Assembly: GCF_009664975.1 (NCBI RefSeq)
Contig: NZ_WJXB01000004.1
Location: 1 to 64,000 of the forward strand
Reading direction: 5' to 3'
Origin: Paenibacillus monticola
GTDB lineage: Bacteria; Bacillota; Bacilli; Paenibacillales; Paenibacillaceae
Length of the DNA: 64,000 nt
Shown here: positions 55,681 to 63,002 of the stretch, one piece after another
How the letters are laid out: each line of letters opens with the position of its first letter
Numbering within the stretch: the first letter of the stretch is position 1
Position numbers and translations under genes: made by a program
Notes under the pieces: generated by a model
What the model saw: the letters and a program-made list of their open reading frames with translations, nothing else
The model's database searches: none
Told to the model about the DNA's origin: nothing

Positions 55681-57443
55681 TGGATAAGAATTTGCTAAGG
55701 TATAAAGGAGTTATGCCGGTCTTTCTGATCGTGGGCTTCCTTACCCTGGTGCAAAGCGTGTCCATACTTCTGCTGGCCAAATGGCTGGCAGAAGTCATTT
55801 CTGCACTGTTTGCGGGAGAACCGCTGAAGGAACAATGGGGCACTGCGCTATTGTTCCTTCTTGCGTTTCTCGTGCGCCATGCCTGTGCTATGCTGATGGG
55901 CCGTGTCTCCTACCGTTTTGCGGAGATGACCGGCAGCAGCATGCGGAGAGAAATGATGGACAAGCTGTTCCAGCTTGGACCCAGAATGGTGGGCGACCGA
56001 GGAACAGGAAATTTGGTTACGCTTGTACTGGAAGGAGTAACGAAGTTCCGTACTTACCTGGAGCTGATTATTCCACGGATGGTAGGGATGTCTGTTACAC
56101 CAGCCTTGCTGCTTATTTATGTCTACACACAGGACATGACGAGCGGTATTATTCTTACGGTGACGATGCCAATTATTATTGTCTTTATGATTCTGATCGG
56201 TATGACGGCCCGCAAGCAGATGGACCGCCAGTTGAAGTCATACCGCACCCTGTCCAATCACTTCGTCGATTCGCTGCGCGGCTTAGAAACGCTGAAATTT
56301 CTCGGGCGCAGCCGCAGTCATAGTCAGAGTATCTCCGATGTGAGCGATCGCTACCGCTCGGCGACCATGCGCACACTGCGCGTGGCGTTCATGTCCTCGT
56401 TCGCTATGGACTTCTTTACGATGCTGTCTGTAGCTACGGTTGCCGTAAGTTTAGGCCTTAGGCTCGTCAATGAACAGATGACACTGCTTACTGGCCTGAC
56501 TATTCTGATTTTGGCTCCGGAATATTTTCTGCCAGTCCGGCTCGTAGGTACAGATTTCCATGCCACGCTGGACGGGAAGGAAGCAGGAGAGGCGATGAAG
56601 AGTATTATTGACCGGGATACAGTGAAGGCAGTGTTGCTGGAAGCTGAGGGGAATGAAGTGGCTATTGAAGCTGAATCTGCGGGATCCATCTTTAAATGGC
56701 ATCCCGAGAGTACGCTTACGCTAAATGATCTCAGCGTGCAATATGAAGCTGGTGACCTTTCTTCACTCAAAGGTATTAGCCTGCAATTTAAAGGCGCCAG
56801 CAAAATCGGCATTATCGGGGAGAGCGGTGCGGGTAAATCTACACTCGTGGATGTGCTCGGTGGCTTCCTGCATCCAACCTCCGGTAGTATTACGATCAAT
56901 GACAATCATGTTAGTGCGCTCACCGATGAGGCTTGGCGTAAGCAGACCTCCTATATTCCGCAGCGGCCTTATATTTTCAGTGGTACGCTGGCGGATAATG
57001 TACGCTTTTATTATCCAGAGGCTGCTCTGGAAGACATTGCCCGAGCGGTGGCTGCGACCGGATTATCAAGACTAGTGGCCTCTTTGCCGAATGGCCTGGA
57101 TGAGATGATTGGGGGTGGCGGTCGTGCGCTGAGTGGTGGACAGGAGCAGCGGGTAGCGCTGGCCCGCGCTCTGTTAAGCAGCCGCCCGATCATGCTGCTG
57201 GATGAACCGACAGCCCATCTTGATATTGAAACAGAGGTCGAACTGAAAGAAACCATGCTGCCACTATTTGCTGGAAAGCTGGTCTTTCTGGCTACACATC
57301 GTCTGCACTGGATGGTCGACATGGACCTCATTATTGTGATGCAGCAGGGACAAGTGGCAGAGATCGGGACCCATGGGGAGCTAGTAGCCCGTAAAGGTGC
57401 ATATTATGAGCTTATACAAGCGCAATTGGAGGGACTCCATTGA
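55680..57443 (+). CDS. cydD: ABC transporter CydD (cytochrome bd assembly)
   Basis: A 587-residue half-transporter: six membrane segments (about 15-310), then an ATPase with Walker A GESGAGKST (about 382-390), signature LSGGQEQRVALARALL and Walker B IMLLDEPTAHLD. CydDC exports a reductant such as cysteine or glutathione, or handles haem, as needed for cytochrome bd assembly. The ATG overlaps the cydB stop. The order cydA-B-D-C makes this the D subunit by position; C and D are hard to tell apart by sequence. Confidence 0.93.
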   Translation: MDKNLLRYKGVMPVFLIVGFLTLVQSVSILLLAKWLAEVISALFAGEPLKEQWGTALLFLLAFLVRHACAMLMGRVSYRFAEMTGSSMRREMMDKLFQLGPRMVGDRGTGNLVTLVLEGVTKFRTYLELIIPRMVGMSVTPALLLIYVYTQDMTSGIILTVTMPIIIVFMILIGMTARKQMDRQLKSYRTLSNHFVDSLRGLETLKFLGRSRSHSQSISDVSDRYRSATMRTLRVAFMSSFAMDFFTMLSVATVAVSLGLRLVNEQMTLLTGLTILILAPEYFLPVRLVGTDFHATLDGKEAGEAMKSIIDRDTVKAVLLEAEGNEVAIEAESAGSIFKWHPESTLTLNDLSVQYEAGDLSSLKGISLQFKGASKIGIIGESGAGKSTLVDVLGGFLHPTSGSITINDNHVSALTDEAWRKQTSYIPQRPYIFSGTLADNVRFYYPEAALEDIARAVAATGLSRLVASLPNGLDEMIGGGGRALSGGQEQRVALARALLSSRPIMLLDEPTAHLDIETEVELKETMLPLFAGKLVFLATHRLHWMVDMDLIIVMQQGQVAEIGTHGELVARKGAYYELIQAQLEGLH

Positions 57444-59194
57444 AACGTGAAGGATGGTTTGCTCCCTATGTATCGTCGTATTTTTGGCGCTTTCTACTTA
57501 TTATCGCACTTGGAGCGCTGACGATTTTCTCAGCATCATCACTGATGTATACCTCAGGCTTTCTGATCTCCAAAGCCTCCATTCCACCGGAGAACATCTT
57601 AATGATCTATGTGCCGATTGTTGGTGTGCGCACGTTCGGAACGAGCCGCGCCGTTATTCACTACGTGGAGCGTCTTGTAGGACATGATACTATTCTGCGT
57701 ATTCTTTCTAACATGCGGGTCCGTCTGTATCGTATTCTGGAGCCACAGGCACTGTTTCTGTCCTCGCGCTTTCGTACGGGAGATATTCTCGGCATGCTTG
57801 CGGATGATATTGAATATTTACAAAATGTCTATCTGCGCACCGTATTTCCTAGTGTAGTCGCCTTGCTGATTTATGCTGCTGCGGTTATTTCACTGGGCAC
57901 CTTTGATATAGCCTTCGCGCTGCTAATGGCGCTGTACATGCTGGTGCTGGTGGTTGTGCTGCCCTTGATCTCACTGTTCTTCACCCAGAAGCGTCAACGT
58001 GAAGTGAAGCAGGCGCGCAATTCTCTCTATCAGAAGCTCACAGATGCCGTACTTGGCATGGGGGATTGGGTCATTAGCGGACGGCAAAGCCAGTTCGTGG
58101 AAACCTATGAAGCCGATGAGAAAAAGGTAGCCCGTACGGATGCCGCGCTACGCAGCTGGGCCCGCCTACGTATGTTCATTGGGCAGGCGATCGTTGGTAT
58201 TGGCGTGCTTACACTAATCTCATGGGCGTCAGGTCAATATGCAGACGGCGCTTTTGCCGGGACGCTGATCGCGGCGTTTGTATTGGTTGTATTTCCAGTG
58301 GCAGATGCTTTTCTGCCAGTATCCGAAGCCGTTGAGAAAATTCCGCAGTACCGTAATTCTCTGGAGCGCCTGTCCGGTGTGGAAGAGGATAACGGGGCAA
58401 CCGCTCACGCGGAACTGGAACAAGTGAACCTGGAGCCTGTCGAGCAGCTTAAAAGTTCCAGTACACACATTCAATTGAGAAATGCGGGTTACCGCTATGA
58501 TACAGGAGAGGACTGGTCTATTCGCGATCTAACCCTCGACCTTCCACAAGGTAAAAAAATCGCCATCATCGGTCGCAGTGGTGCTGGTAAATCGACGCTG
58601 TTAAAGGTCATTCAAGGCGCGATTAAGCCGGCTATAGGTTCGGCTGTCATTAACGGAATCGATGCTGCAGCTTATGGCGAGAAGATTCCGGCGATTATTG
58701 CTGTGCTGAACCAGAGCCCGCATCTATTCGATACTACAGTGGCGAACAATATCCGTCTGGGAAATCCGCAGGCCTCTGACGAAGACCTTAAAGAGGCTGC
58801 TGCGCTGGCTAAACTGGATACACTGATCTCCACACTGCCTGAAGGCTATAACACACCCGTGCGTGAAGCAGGCCAACGCTTCTCCGGCGGGGAACGCCAG
58901 CGGATCGCGCTGGCCCGCATCCTGCTCCAGAATACGCCTGTTGTTATTCTCGATGAGCCAACCGTAGGGCTGGACCCCCGGACAGAGCGCGAGCTGCTGG
59001 CAACGATCTTTACAGCGATGGCTGGAAAGTCGCTGGTCTGGGTAACGCATCATCTCGTGGGCGCGGAGCAAATGGACGAAGTGATCTTTATGGAGAATGG
59101 TTCTGTGGAGATGCGCGGCACGCATGCCGAGCTGCTCAAGCGGGAGCCTCGTTACCGCAGATTGTATGAATTGGATCGACCGGTGAGCCTCTGA
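57440..59194 (+). CDS. cydC: ABC transporter CydC (cytochrome bd assembly)
   Basis: A 584-residue half-transporter with six membrane segments (about 15-300) and an ATPase with GRSGAGKST (about 377-385), FSGGERQRIALARILL and VVILDEPTVGLD. It forms the CydDC heterodimer with the upstream product. The start is TTG at 57440, after GGAGGGACTCCA, overlapping the cydD stop by four bases. Last gene of the operon; no clear terminator is seen directly after it. Confidence 0.93.
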   Translation: MKREGWFAPYVSSYFWRFLLIIALGALTIFSASSLMYTSGFLISKASIPPENILMIYVPIVGVRTFGTSRAVIHYVERLVGHDTILRILSNMRVRLYRILEPQALFLSSRFRTGDILGMLADDIEYLQNVYLRTVFPSVVALLIYAAAVISLGTFDIAFALLMALYMLVLVVVLPLISLFFTQKRQREVKQARNSLYQKLTDAVLGMGDWVISGRQSQFVETYEADEKKVARTDAALRSWARLRMFIGQAIVGIGVLTLISWASGQYADGAFAGTLIAAFVLVVFPVADAFLPVSEAVEKIPQYRNSLERLSGVEEDNGATAHAELEQVNLEPVEQLKSSSTHIQLRNAGYRYDTGEDWSIRDLTLDLPQGKKIAIIGRSGAGKSTLLKVIQGAIKPAIGSAVINGIDAAAYGEKIPAIIAVLNQSPHLFDTTVANNIRLGNPQASDEDLKEAAALAKLDTLISTLPEGYNTPVREAGQRFSGGERQRIALARILLQNTPVVILDEPTVGLDPRTERELLATIFTAMAGKSLVWVTHHLVGAEQMDEVIFMENGSVEMRGTHAELLKREPRYRRLYELDRPVSL

Positions 59195-59286
59195 TAAGAG
59201 AACGGAGTTTCCTTTTCCATGGAAGTGTGATAGAACAGTAGAAGGAGTATTAAGCCGCAGCGGCACAGAAAGGGATGCTTGGTTGA

Positions 59287-59454
59287 ATGTATGTAGTGTG
59301 TAAGGAGCACGTGGAGCTGGCTATCGATAAGTTTGTGGACGAGTATGAAGATGCGCCCGACATTGTAGATTTGAAGGAAACGGAATTCTCTGACTGGGAC
59401 CCGCCAGCGAAATGTGCGGAATGCGAGCAGAATGCAGAGTATTTGGTGGTCTGA
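59287..59454 (+). CDS. Small CxxH/CxxC-type protein
   Basis: A 55-residue protein that falls below usual length cutoffs. It has VCKEH near the start and AKCAECEQ near the end, and a strongly acidic middle (DEYEDAPDIVDLKE, then SDWDPPAKC), matching the small CxxH/CxxC Firmicute proteins that lie near the wal/htrA region. It probably binds zinc; function is unknown. The ribosome site is weak: AAAGGG lies 15 bases upstream. A terminator follows at 59539. Confidence 0.82.
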   Translation: MYVVCKEHVELAIDKFVDEYEDAPDIVDLKETEFSDWDPPAKCAECEQNAEYLVV

Positions 59455-59538
59455 TCGTTGGCTGTTGCTTAGATGAAAGAGTATTAGACGTATTACAGGG
59501 ATAGTGAGTGATGCGTCTAAAGTGAAAATGATGGTGCG

Positions 59539-59565
59539 GAAGGACGTGGTTCACGTCCTTTTTTT
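59539..59565 (+). terminator. Terminator after the CxxH/CxxC gene
   Basis: A 9-bp stem, AAGGACGTG / CACGTCCTT, with a GTT loop is followed by eight T. Confidence 0.85.
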
Positions 59566-59945
59566 TGTTGGTTTGGGGAGTGGGGGGTGTTGCTCATGCG
59601 CTTGGTGAAGATAAATTGGGGTGAACCGTATCATGAGTAGGGGCAAGTTTTTTGAAGGGAAACTCGCAGGAGCTTGTATTTACAATATACAGACGATAGA
59701 AGCAGGATAGATCACACTCTGGTCGGAACGATGCATAAACAGGCTTCTGCGAGTTTAATTTGTACTACAAAATGATGATGTACCTCGAAGGTGATTTTTG
59801 CCGGTTCACAGCAAAAGTCCCTTCCGCCGTTTCGGCAGAAGGGGCCAGTTCAAAAAATGCTGTTGCATATGCGGGTTGATTCCAATTCAATGCTTCGCGT
59901 GTCCTTCGGAACACCGGTGTGAATCTAAGTAGTAATATTTTTGTA
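59566..59945. other. Gene-less boundary region with inverted repeats
   Basis: No supported gene. A 97-base element (59660-59756) has imperfect 17-bp inverted ends (AAACTCGCAGGAGCTTG against AAACTCGCAGAAGCCTG, 15 of 17). A hairpin CCCTTC-GCCG-TTT-CGGC-GAAGGG (with one unpaired base per arm) lies at about 59819-59843. This is where the conserved core gives way to accessory genes of opposite strand. A 65-codon leftward frame (59765-59962) has no ribosome site. Confidence 0.5.
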
Positions 59946-61010
59946 TCAGTGTCCTCGTACAACTTGGATATTATTAATGAACCCGGCTGTAGGTGTAAAT
60001 AGAGCAGTGAATTCCTTGCTCTTCACATCAAATTCGAATAACCCACGTTCATTTTTAACGATTGCTATCGTATATATTTTGCTACCATCGTTCGAGTAAT
60101 TGGCCTCTCCTCTTTGTAATCTTGTAGTTCCCCAATTACTCACACTGGAGGTCTTGCTGGCAGTATCATAGTCAACAACCAAAGAGGGCACTTGGCCCTT
60201 ATTATATTCCTTGTCACCAAATGCTATAACATGACCCTCTTTATTCATCAGCATACGAATCCAGTAATTTTCACTAAAGAGCTTTGTTTTCTCCTTTAAA
60301 TCGTAATTCGTTTCGTATACGGTATACGTTGGCATTTTAAAATTGTTCTGTCCCGTGGGGCCATCTTGATGGGCTAGACTATAATTCCTTTCCTTCAACG
60401 AATAAGCAGAAGCATAAATTTTTTTGTTTTTATGATCTAATGTAATAGCTTCTACGAGCATGTCATCATCACCCCAGAGTGTCATCTCATTGGTGTTGAG
60501 ATCAATAGCGCCTAATCGTATAGCTTGCTCTCCTTTTACATTAGCCACAAAAAATAATTGATCTCCTGAGGGAATAATATAGTTGACTGCAAATAAGTTA
60601 TCTGTTAGTTGAGCGCTTTTTTCACTCGATAAATCTCTAACAAAGATCTGGTCTCCGTAATCCTTGTCTGTCCCTACCCTTTGGGTATAGTACACTAATT
60701 GATTAGGCTTATCATAAAAGCCCAACGGATATTGAGCTGTATAATCGAATTGAAAGACCGTTTTCATTTGCTTTGTAGCTGTATCATAGCTTAGTATTTG
60801 TGTCTTTATGGCTGCGTTTTCATCTGTAGTCGCATATTCTGAATAAGTCATCGTAATGTAATCAGCTGCAGTTGCTGGTGATTTCACCTCTGAACTAGCA
60901 GTAGGAGTAGTATTTGCTGTGCTTTCCGAACCAGCGTCCTTAGACGAGCACGAAATCAGTAATATTGCTATCAACAACAAACACATTAAAATCTTTGATT
61001 TTTTTTCCAA
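59946..61010 (-). CDS. Lipoprotein with beta-propeller-like repeats, unknown function
   Basis: A 354-residue lipoprotein: signal with lipobox LLISCSS (Cys near 21), a Thr/Ser-rich spacer, then repeated segments of the form 'sequence-to-value' typical of TolB/YncE-like propellers (ILSYDTATKQMKTVF, IFVRDLSSEKSAQL, LGAIDLNTNEMTLWG, LVVDYDTASKTSSVS, FEFDVKSKEFTALF). No exact family. The start is TTG at 61010, after AAGGAGAGAG. It lies downstream of another leftward unknown gene, with a perfect hairpin between, so they may be co-transcribed. Confidence 0.75.
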   Translation of the reverse strand: MEKKSKILMCLLLIAILLISCSSKDAGSESTANTTPTASSEVKSPATAADYITMTYSEYATTDENAAIKTQILSYDTATKQMKTVFQFDYTAQYPLGFYDKPNQLVYYTQRVGTDKDYGDQIFVRDLSSEKSAQLTDNLFAVNYIIPSGDQLFFVANVKGEQAIRLGAIDLNTNEMTLWGDDDMLVEAITLDHKNKKIYASAYSLKERNYSLAHQDGPTGQNNFKMPTYTVYETNYDLKEKTKLFSENYWIRMLMNKEGHVIAFGDKEYNKGQVPSLVVDYDTASKTSSVSNWGTTRLQRGEANYSNDGSKIYTIAIVKNERGLFEFDVKSKEFTALFTPTAGFINNIQVVRGH

Positions 61011-61044
61011 ATCACTCTCTCCTTAATATCTGGTTCTATAATTA

Positions 61045-61077
61045 ATTATGCCTATGGCTATAAGCCATAGGCATAAT
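61045..61077. repeat. Perfect 15-bp hairpin between two leftward unknown genes
   Basis: The arms ATTATGCCTATGGCT and AGCCATAGGCATAAT flank a 3-base centre. It starts 9 bases after the upstream gene's stop. Without a T run on either strand it is not a standard terminator; it may stabilise or process a shared mRNA. Confidence 0.7.
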
Positions 61078-61086
61078 CTCTATAAC

Positions 61087-61872
61087 TTAAAACTGATAAT
61101 AGAATCTATCCGGGAAGGATAAAGTATCACTGTAAGTATGACCGAATTGTACATTATTCCAGCCCCAGAAATAGTTATCCATTACTGCATCAGGAAGAGA
61201 GCCAATGTCGTTCTTATATACAGTTTTAACAATATCAGTATCTAACGCTCTAGCAGTGATTGGAGTTCCATGAATTGCATTATCAATTTGTCGTTTTGTT
61301 GCGATATCACCTGCCCGGAAAACAGTAAATCTACCATCACCTGTTACAGCACCTGCCGAAATAATTACTGTTTGTCCTGATCCATATGTGTATGTACCTC
61401 CAGGCAAACGTCCTGGATAAGGGACTGTTGAACTTGGAACATCGGCTGCCACTGCTGCTTGTTTCGGAGCAATACTTTCATCTACATAGACACGATTGAT
61501 ATGTCCATCAGAACCATAGATAACTACAGTACCTGGAGATGGTTCTGGAAGATCAAATCCAAGATCTGTCACTGGTAAATGCTTAACAGATTCTGCTACA
61601 GCTTTGAAAAATTCATCCTCAGCAGCTCTTCCTTTAATATCTGGCACTTCTTCATAAGCTTGTAATGAACGTAATATGCCTTTTGTATCCCCAGAATGAT
61701 CTGCTGCACTTGTATCATAGGTTATGATAGGTTCTTGCTCTGCATTATAAGTCAAAATTGCCCCTGGCACAAAAGCTGTTGGTATCTGATTCTTCACTGC
61801 TTCCAAATCAATTCGTAATTCTTTTGAAGTATTGCTATTCAGTTGAGAATTTTCAGTAGCATTTACCATCAC
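61087..61872 (-). CDS. Unknown protein, probably 5'-truncated
   Basis: A 261-residue frame of no recognised family, with Pro/Gly/Tyr-rich stretches (VPYPGRLPGGTYTYGSGQTV) and an aromatic C terminus (FWGWNNVQFG ... DRFYYQF). The candidate starts (GTG 61872, ATG 61869) have no ribosome site, and the frame stays open about 26 more codons upstream into DNA that codes for a group II intron protein on the other strand. VNA-TENSQ near the start looks like a signal-peptidase site without its hydrophobic part. I infer that the signal peptide was lost when the intron remnant landed here; expression is uncertain. Confidence 0.55.
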   Translation of the reverse strand: MMVNATENSQLNSNTSKELRIDLEAVKNQIPTAFVPGAILTYNAEQEPIITYDTSAADHSGDTKGILRSLQAYEEVPDIKGRAAEDEFFKAVAESVKHLPVTDLGFDLPEPSPGTVVIYGSDGHINRVYVDESIAPKQAAVAADVPSSTVPYPGRLPGGTYTYGSGQTVIISAGAVTGDGRFTVFRAGDIATKRQIDNAIHGTPITARALDTDIVKTVYKNDIGSLPDAVMDNYFWGWNNVQFGHTYSDTLSFPDRFYYQF

Positions 61873-61886
61873 AGCACATTCATAGT

Positions 61887-62078
61887 TATACCGGTAGTGA
61901 AATTGAAATGATCGCTGAAATGCTATCTGACTGTCTAAATCGCAGATTGGTCAAATGGGCAATGTGTAAATACAAGAGGTTCAGGGGACATCGCAGTCGA
62001 GCGGAAAAATGGCTGAAAGAACTTGCAAATAGAGAGCCCAATATGTTTCCACATTGGGCTCTCGGAATGAAACCATAA
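61887..62078 (+). pseudogene. Group II intron reverse transcriptase/maturase, C-terminal fragment
   Basis: The frame reads LNRRLVKWAMCKYKRF, RSRAEKWLKELANREP, then FPHWALGMKP and a stop. This is the typical C terminus of group II intron-encoded proteins (RLVRWAMRKYKR... RA..WL... LFAHW), covering the thumb/maturase and DNA-binding end only. No start codon or RT catalytic motif is present, so it is a fragment. Confidence 0.85.
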
Positions 62079-62140
62079 CTGGCTGAATGATAAGAGCCGT
62101 AATGAGAGCCTGAAGGTGAAACTCCTTTGGGCTACTCGAC
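61887..62140 (+). mobile_element. 3' remnant of a group II intron
   Basis: This contains the last 63 codons of an intron-encoded reverse transcriptase/maturase (to 62078), then intron 3' RNA sequence: GAGAGCCTGAAGG...CTCCTTTGGGCTACTCGAC (62104-62140), the domain VI form seen in bacterial group II introns, ending near 62140. Domain V is present only as GAGCCGTAAT and lacks its middle, so the element cannot splice. The 5' and central parts are missing. Confidence 0.8.
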
Positions 62141-62164
62141 TGTTTCAGGGAGTGGGGGCGTGGC

Positions 62165-62773
62165 TCAAGGGGCGAGAGGGATCGTATTTTGATGTAACGG
62201 GAACAATAGAAAAAGCTGCTTGGCGAGAAAAAGAGGCGTGTAGGGCATATCATTGCGAAGCCAATAGACAATTGTACCAATGAAGGCGGAGGAACCGTGC
62301 CAGATTGCAATATCGATTGGAACGCTTGCACCGGAAACAGATATAGAAGAGCCTGCTTTTTCGGCTCTGCTGGTGATGAGATCAACCATTAGCTTCGTAA
62401 GGCGATCGGTGAATACAGGTATACGTTTTGAAGCGAGCAGCACCTTGTAAAATTTCGAATTATCCGCGATATGCTCAAGCAGTTTGACCAATACGGACAA
62501 ATCAATGTCTATGTCTAAACGAGTCTGATTCGGAGCATCACTTAGGATAGCCTGAATTTCATCAATCATTTGATTGGCCATCCTCTCCAGCATATCCGGT
62601 ATATCCCGGTAATGAAGATAGAAGGTGGCCCGATTGATCGTAGCGCGTTCTGCAATACGATTCACGGTTATTTTCTCAAATTCAATCTCCTGAAGCAAAT
62701 CAATAAATGCATCTCGAATCAATTGAAGCGTGCGAATGACACGCGGATCCGTCCGTGATGATGTTGTTGACAT
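62165..62773 (-). CDS. TetR/AcrR family transcriptional regulator
   Basis: A 202-residue regulator: N-terminal helix-turn-helix (IRDAFIDLLQEIEFEKITVNRIAERATINRATFYLHY-type, about 19-54) and a C-terminal ligand domain. The AAAGGAAC ribosome site is a little far (12 bases). It is divergent from the MFS gene, the usual TetR/efflux layout, and probably represses it and itself. Its 3' end lies 25 bases from the group II intron remnant. Confidence 0.9.
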   Translation of the reverse strand: MSTTSSRTDPRVIRTLQLIRDAFIDLLQEIEFEKITVNRIAERATINRATFYLHYRDIPDMLERMANQMIDEIQAILSDAPNQTRLDIDIDLSVLVKLLEHIADNSKFYKVLLASKRIPVFTDRLTKLMVDLITSRAEKAGSSISVSGASVPIDIAIWHGSSAFIGTIVYWLRNDMPYTPLFLAKQLFLLFPLHQNTIPLAP

Positions 62774-62920
62774 GGTAGGCCTCAGTTCCTTTCCCCATAA
62801 ATGATTTATACGACAATTTCGTTCGATCTGTAAATTATATTTCCATTAGACAACAGATTGCTTTCAACCGTAAACTAATAAACATTTTCCGGGAATATGT
62901 TGCTTGTGAATTACAAGAGA

Positions 62921-62965
62921 GTTGATTATAATTCAACATTGAGTCTATTATACAACAACATGTTG
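62921..62965 (+). promoter_or_regulatory. MFS promoter with candidate TetR operators
   Basis: A -35 TTGATT (62922-62927) and a -10 TATTAT (62946-62951) are spaced by 18 bases. Two dyads sit on it: GTTGA-TTATAAT-TCAAC (62921-62937) over the -35, and CAACATGTTG (62956-62965) just after the -10. Both share GTTGA/CAAC half-sites, as expected for a repressor dimer site. Confidence 0.55.
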
Positions 62966-63002
62966 ATTGGCTCCATGATGAATGTAAAGGGAGTTGAGCA
63001 AC

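Noticed and set aside
59765..59962. 65-codon leftward frame
   Set aside because: No ribosome site, contains a hairpin, overlaps the 3' end of the lipoprotein gene and resembles no family.
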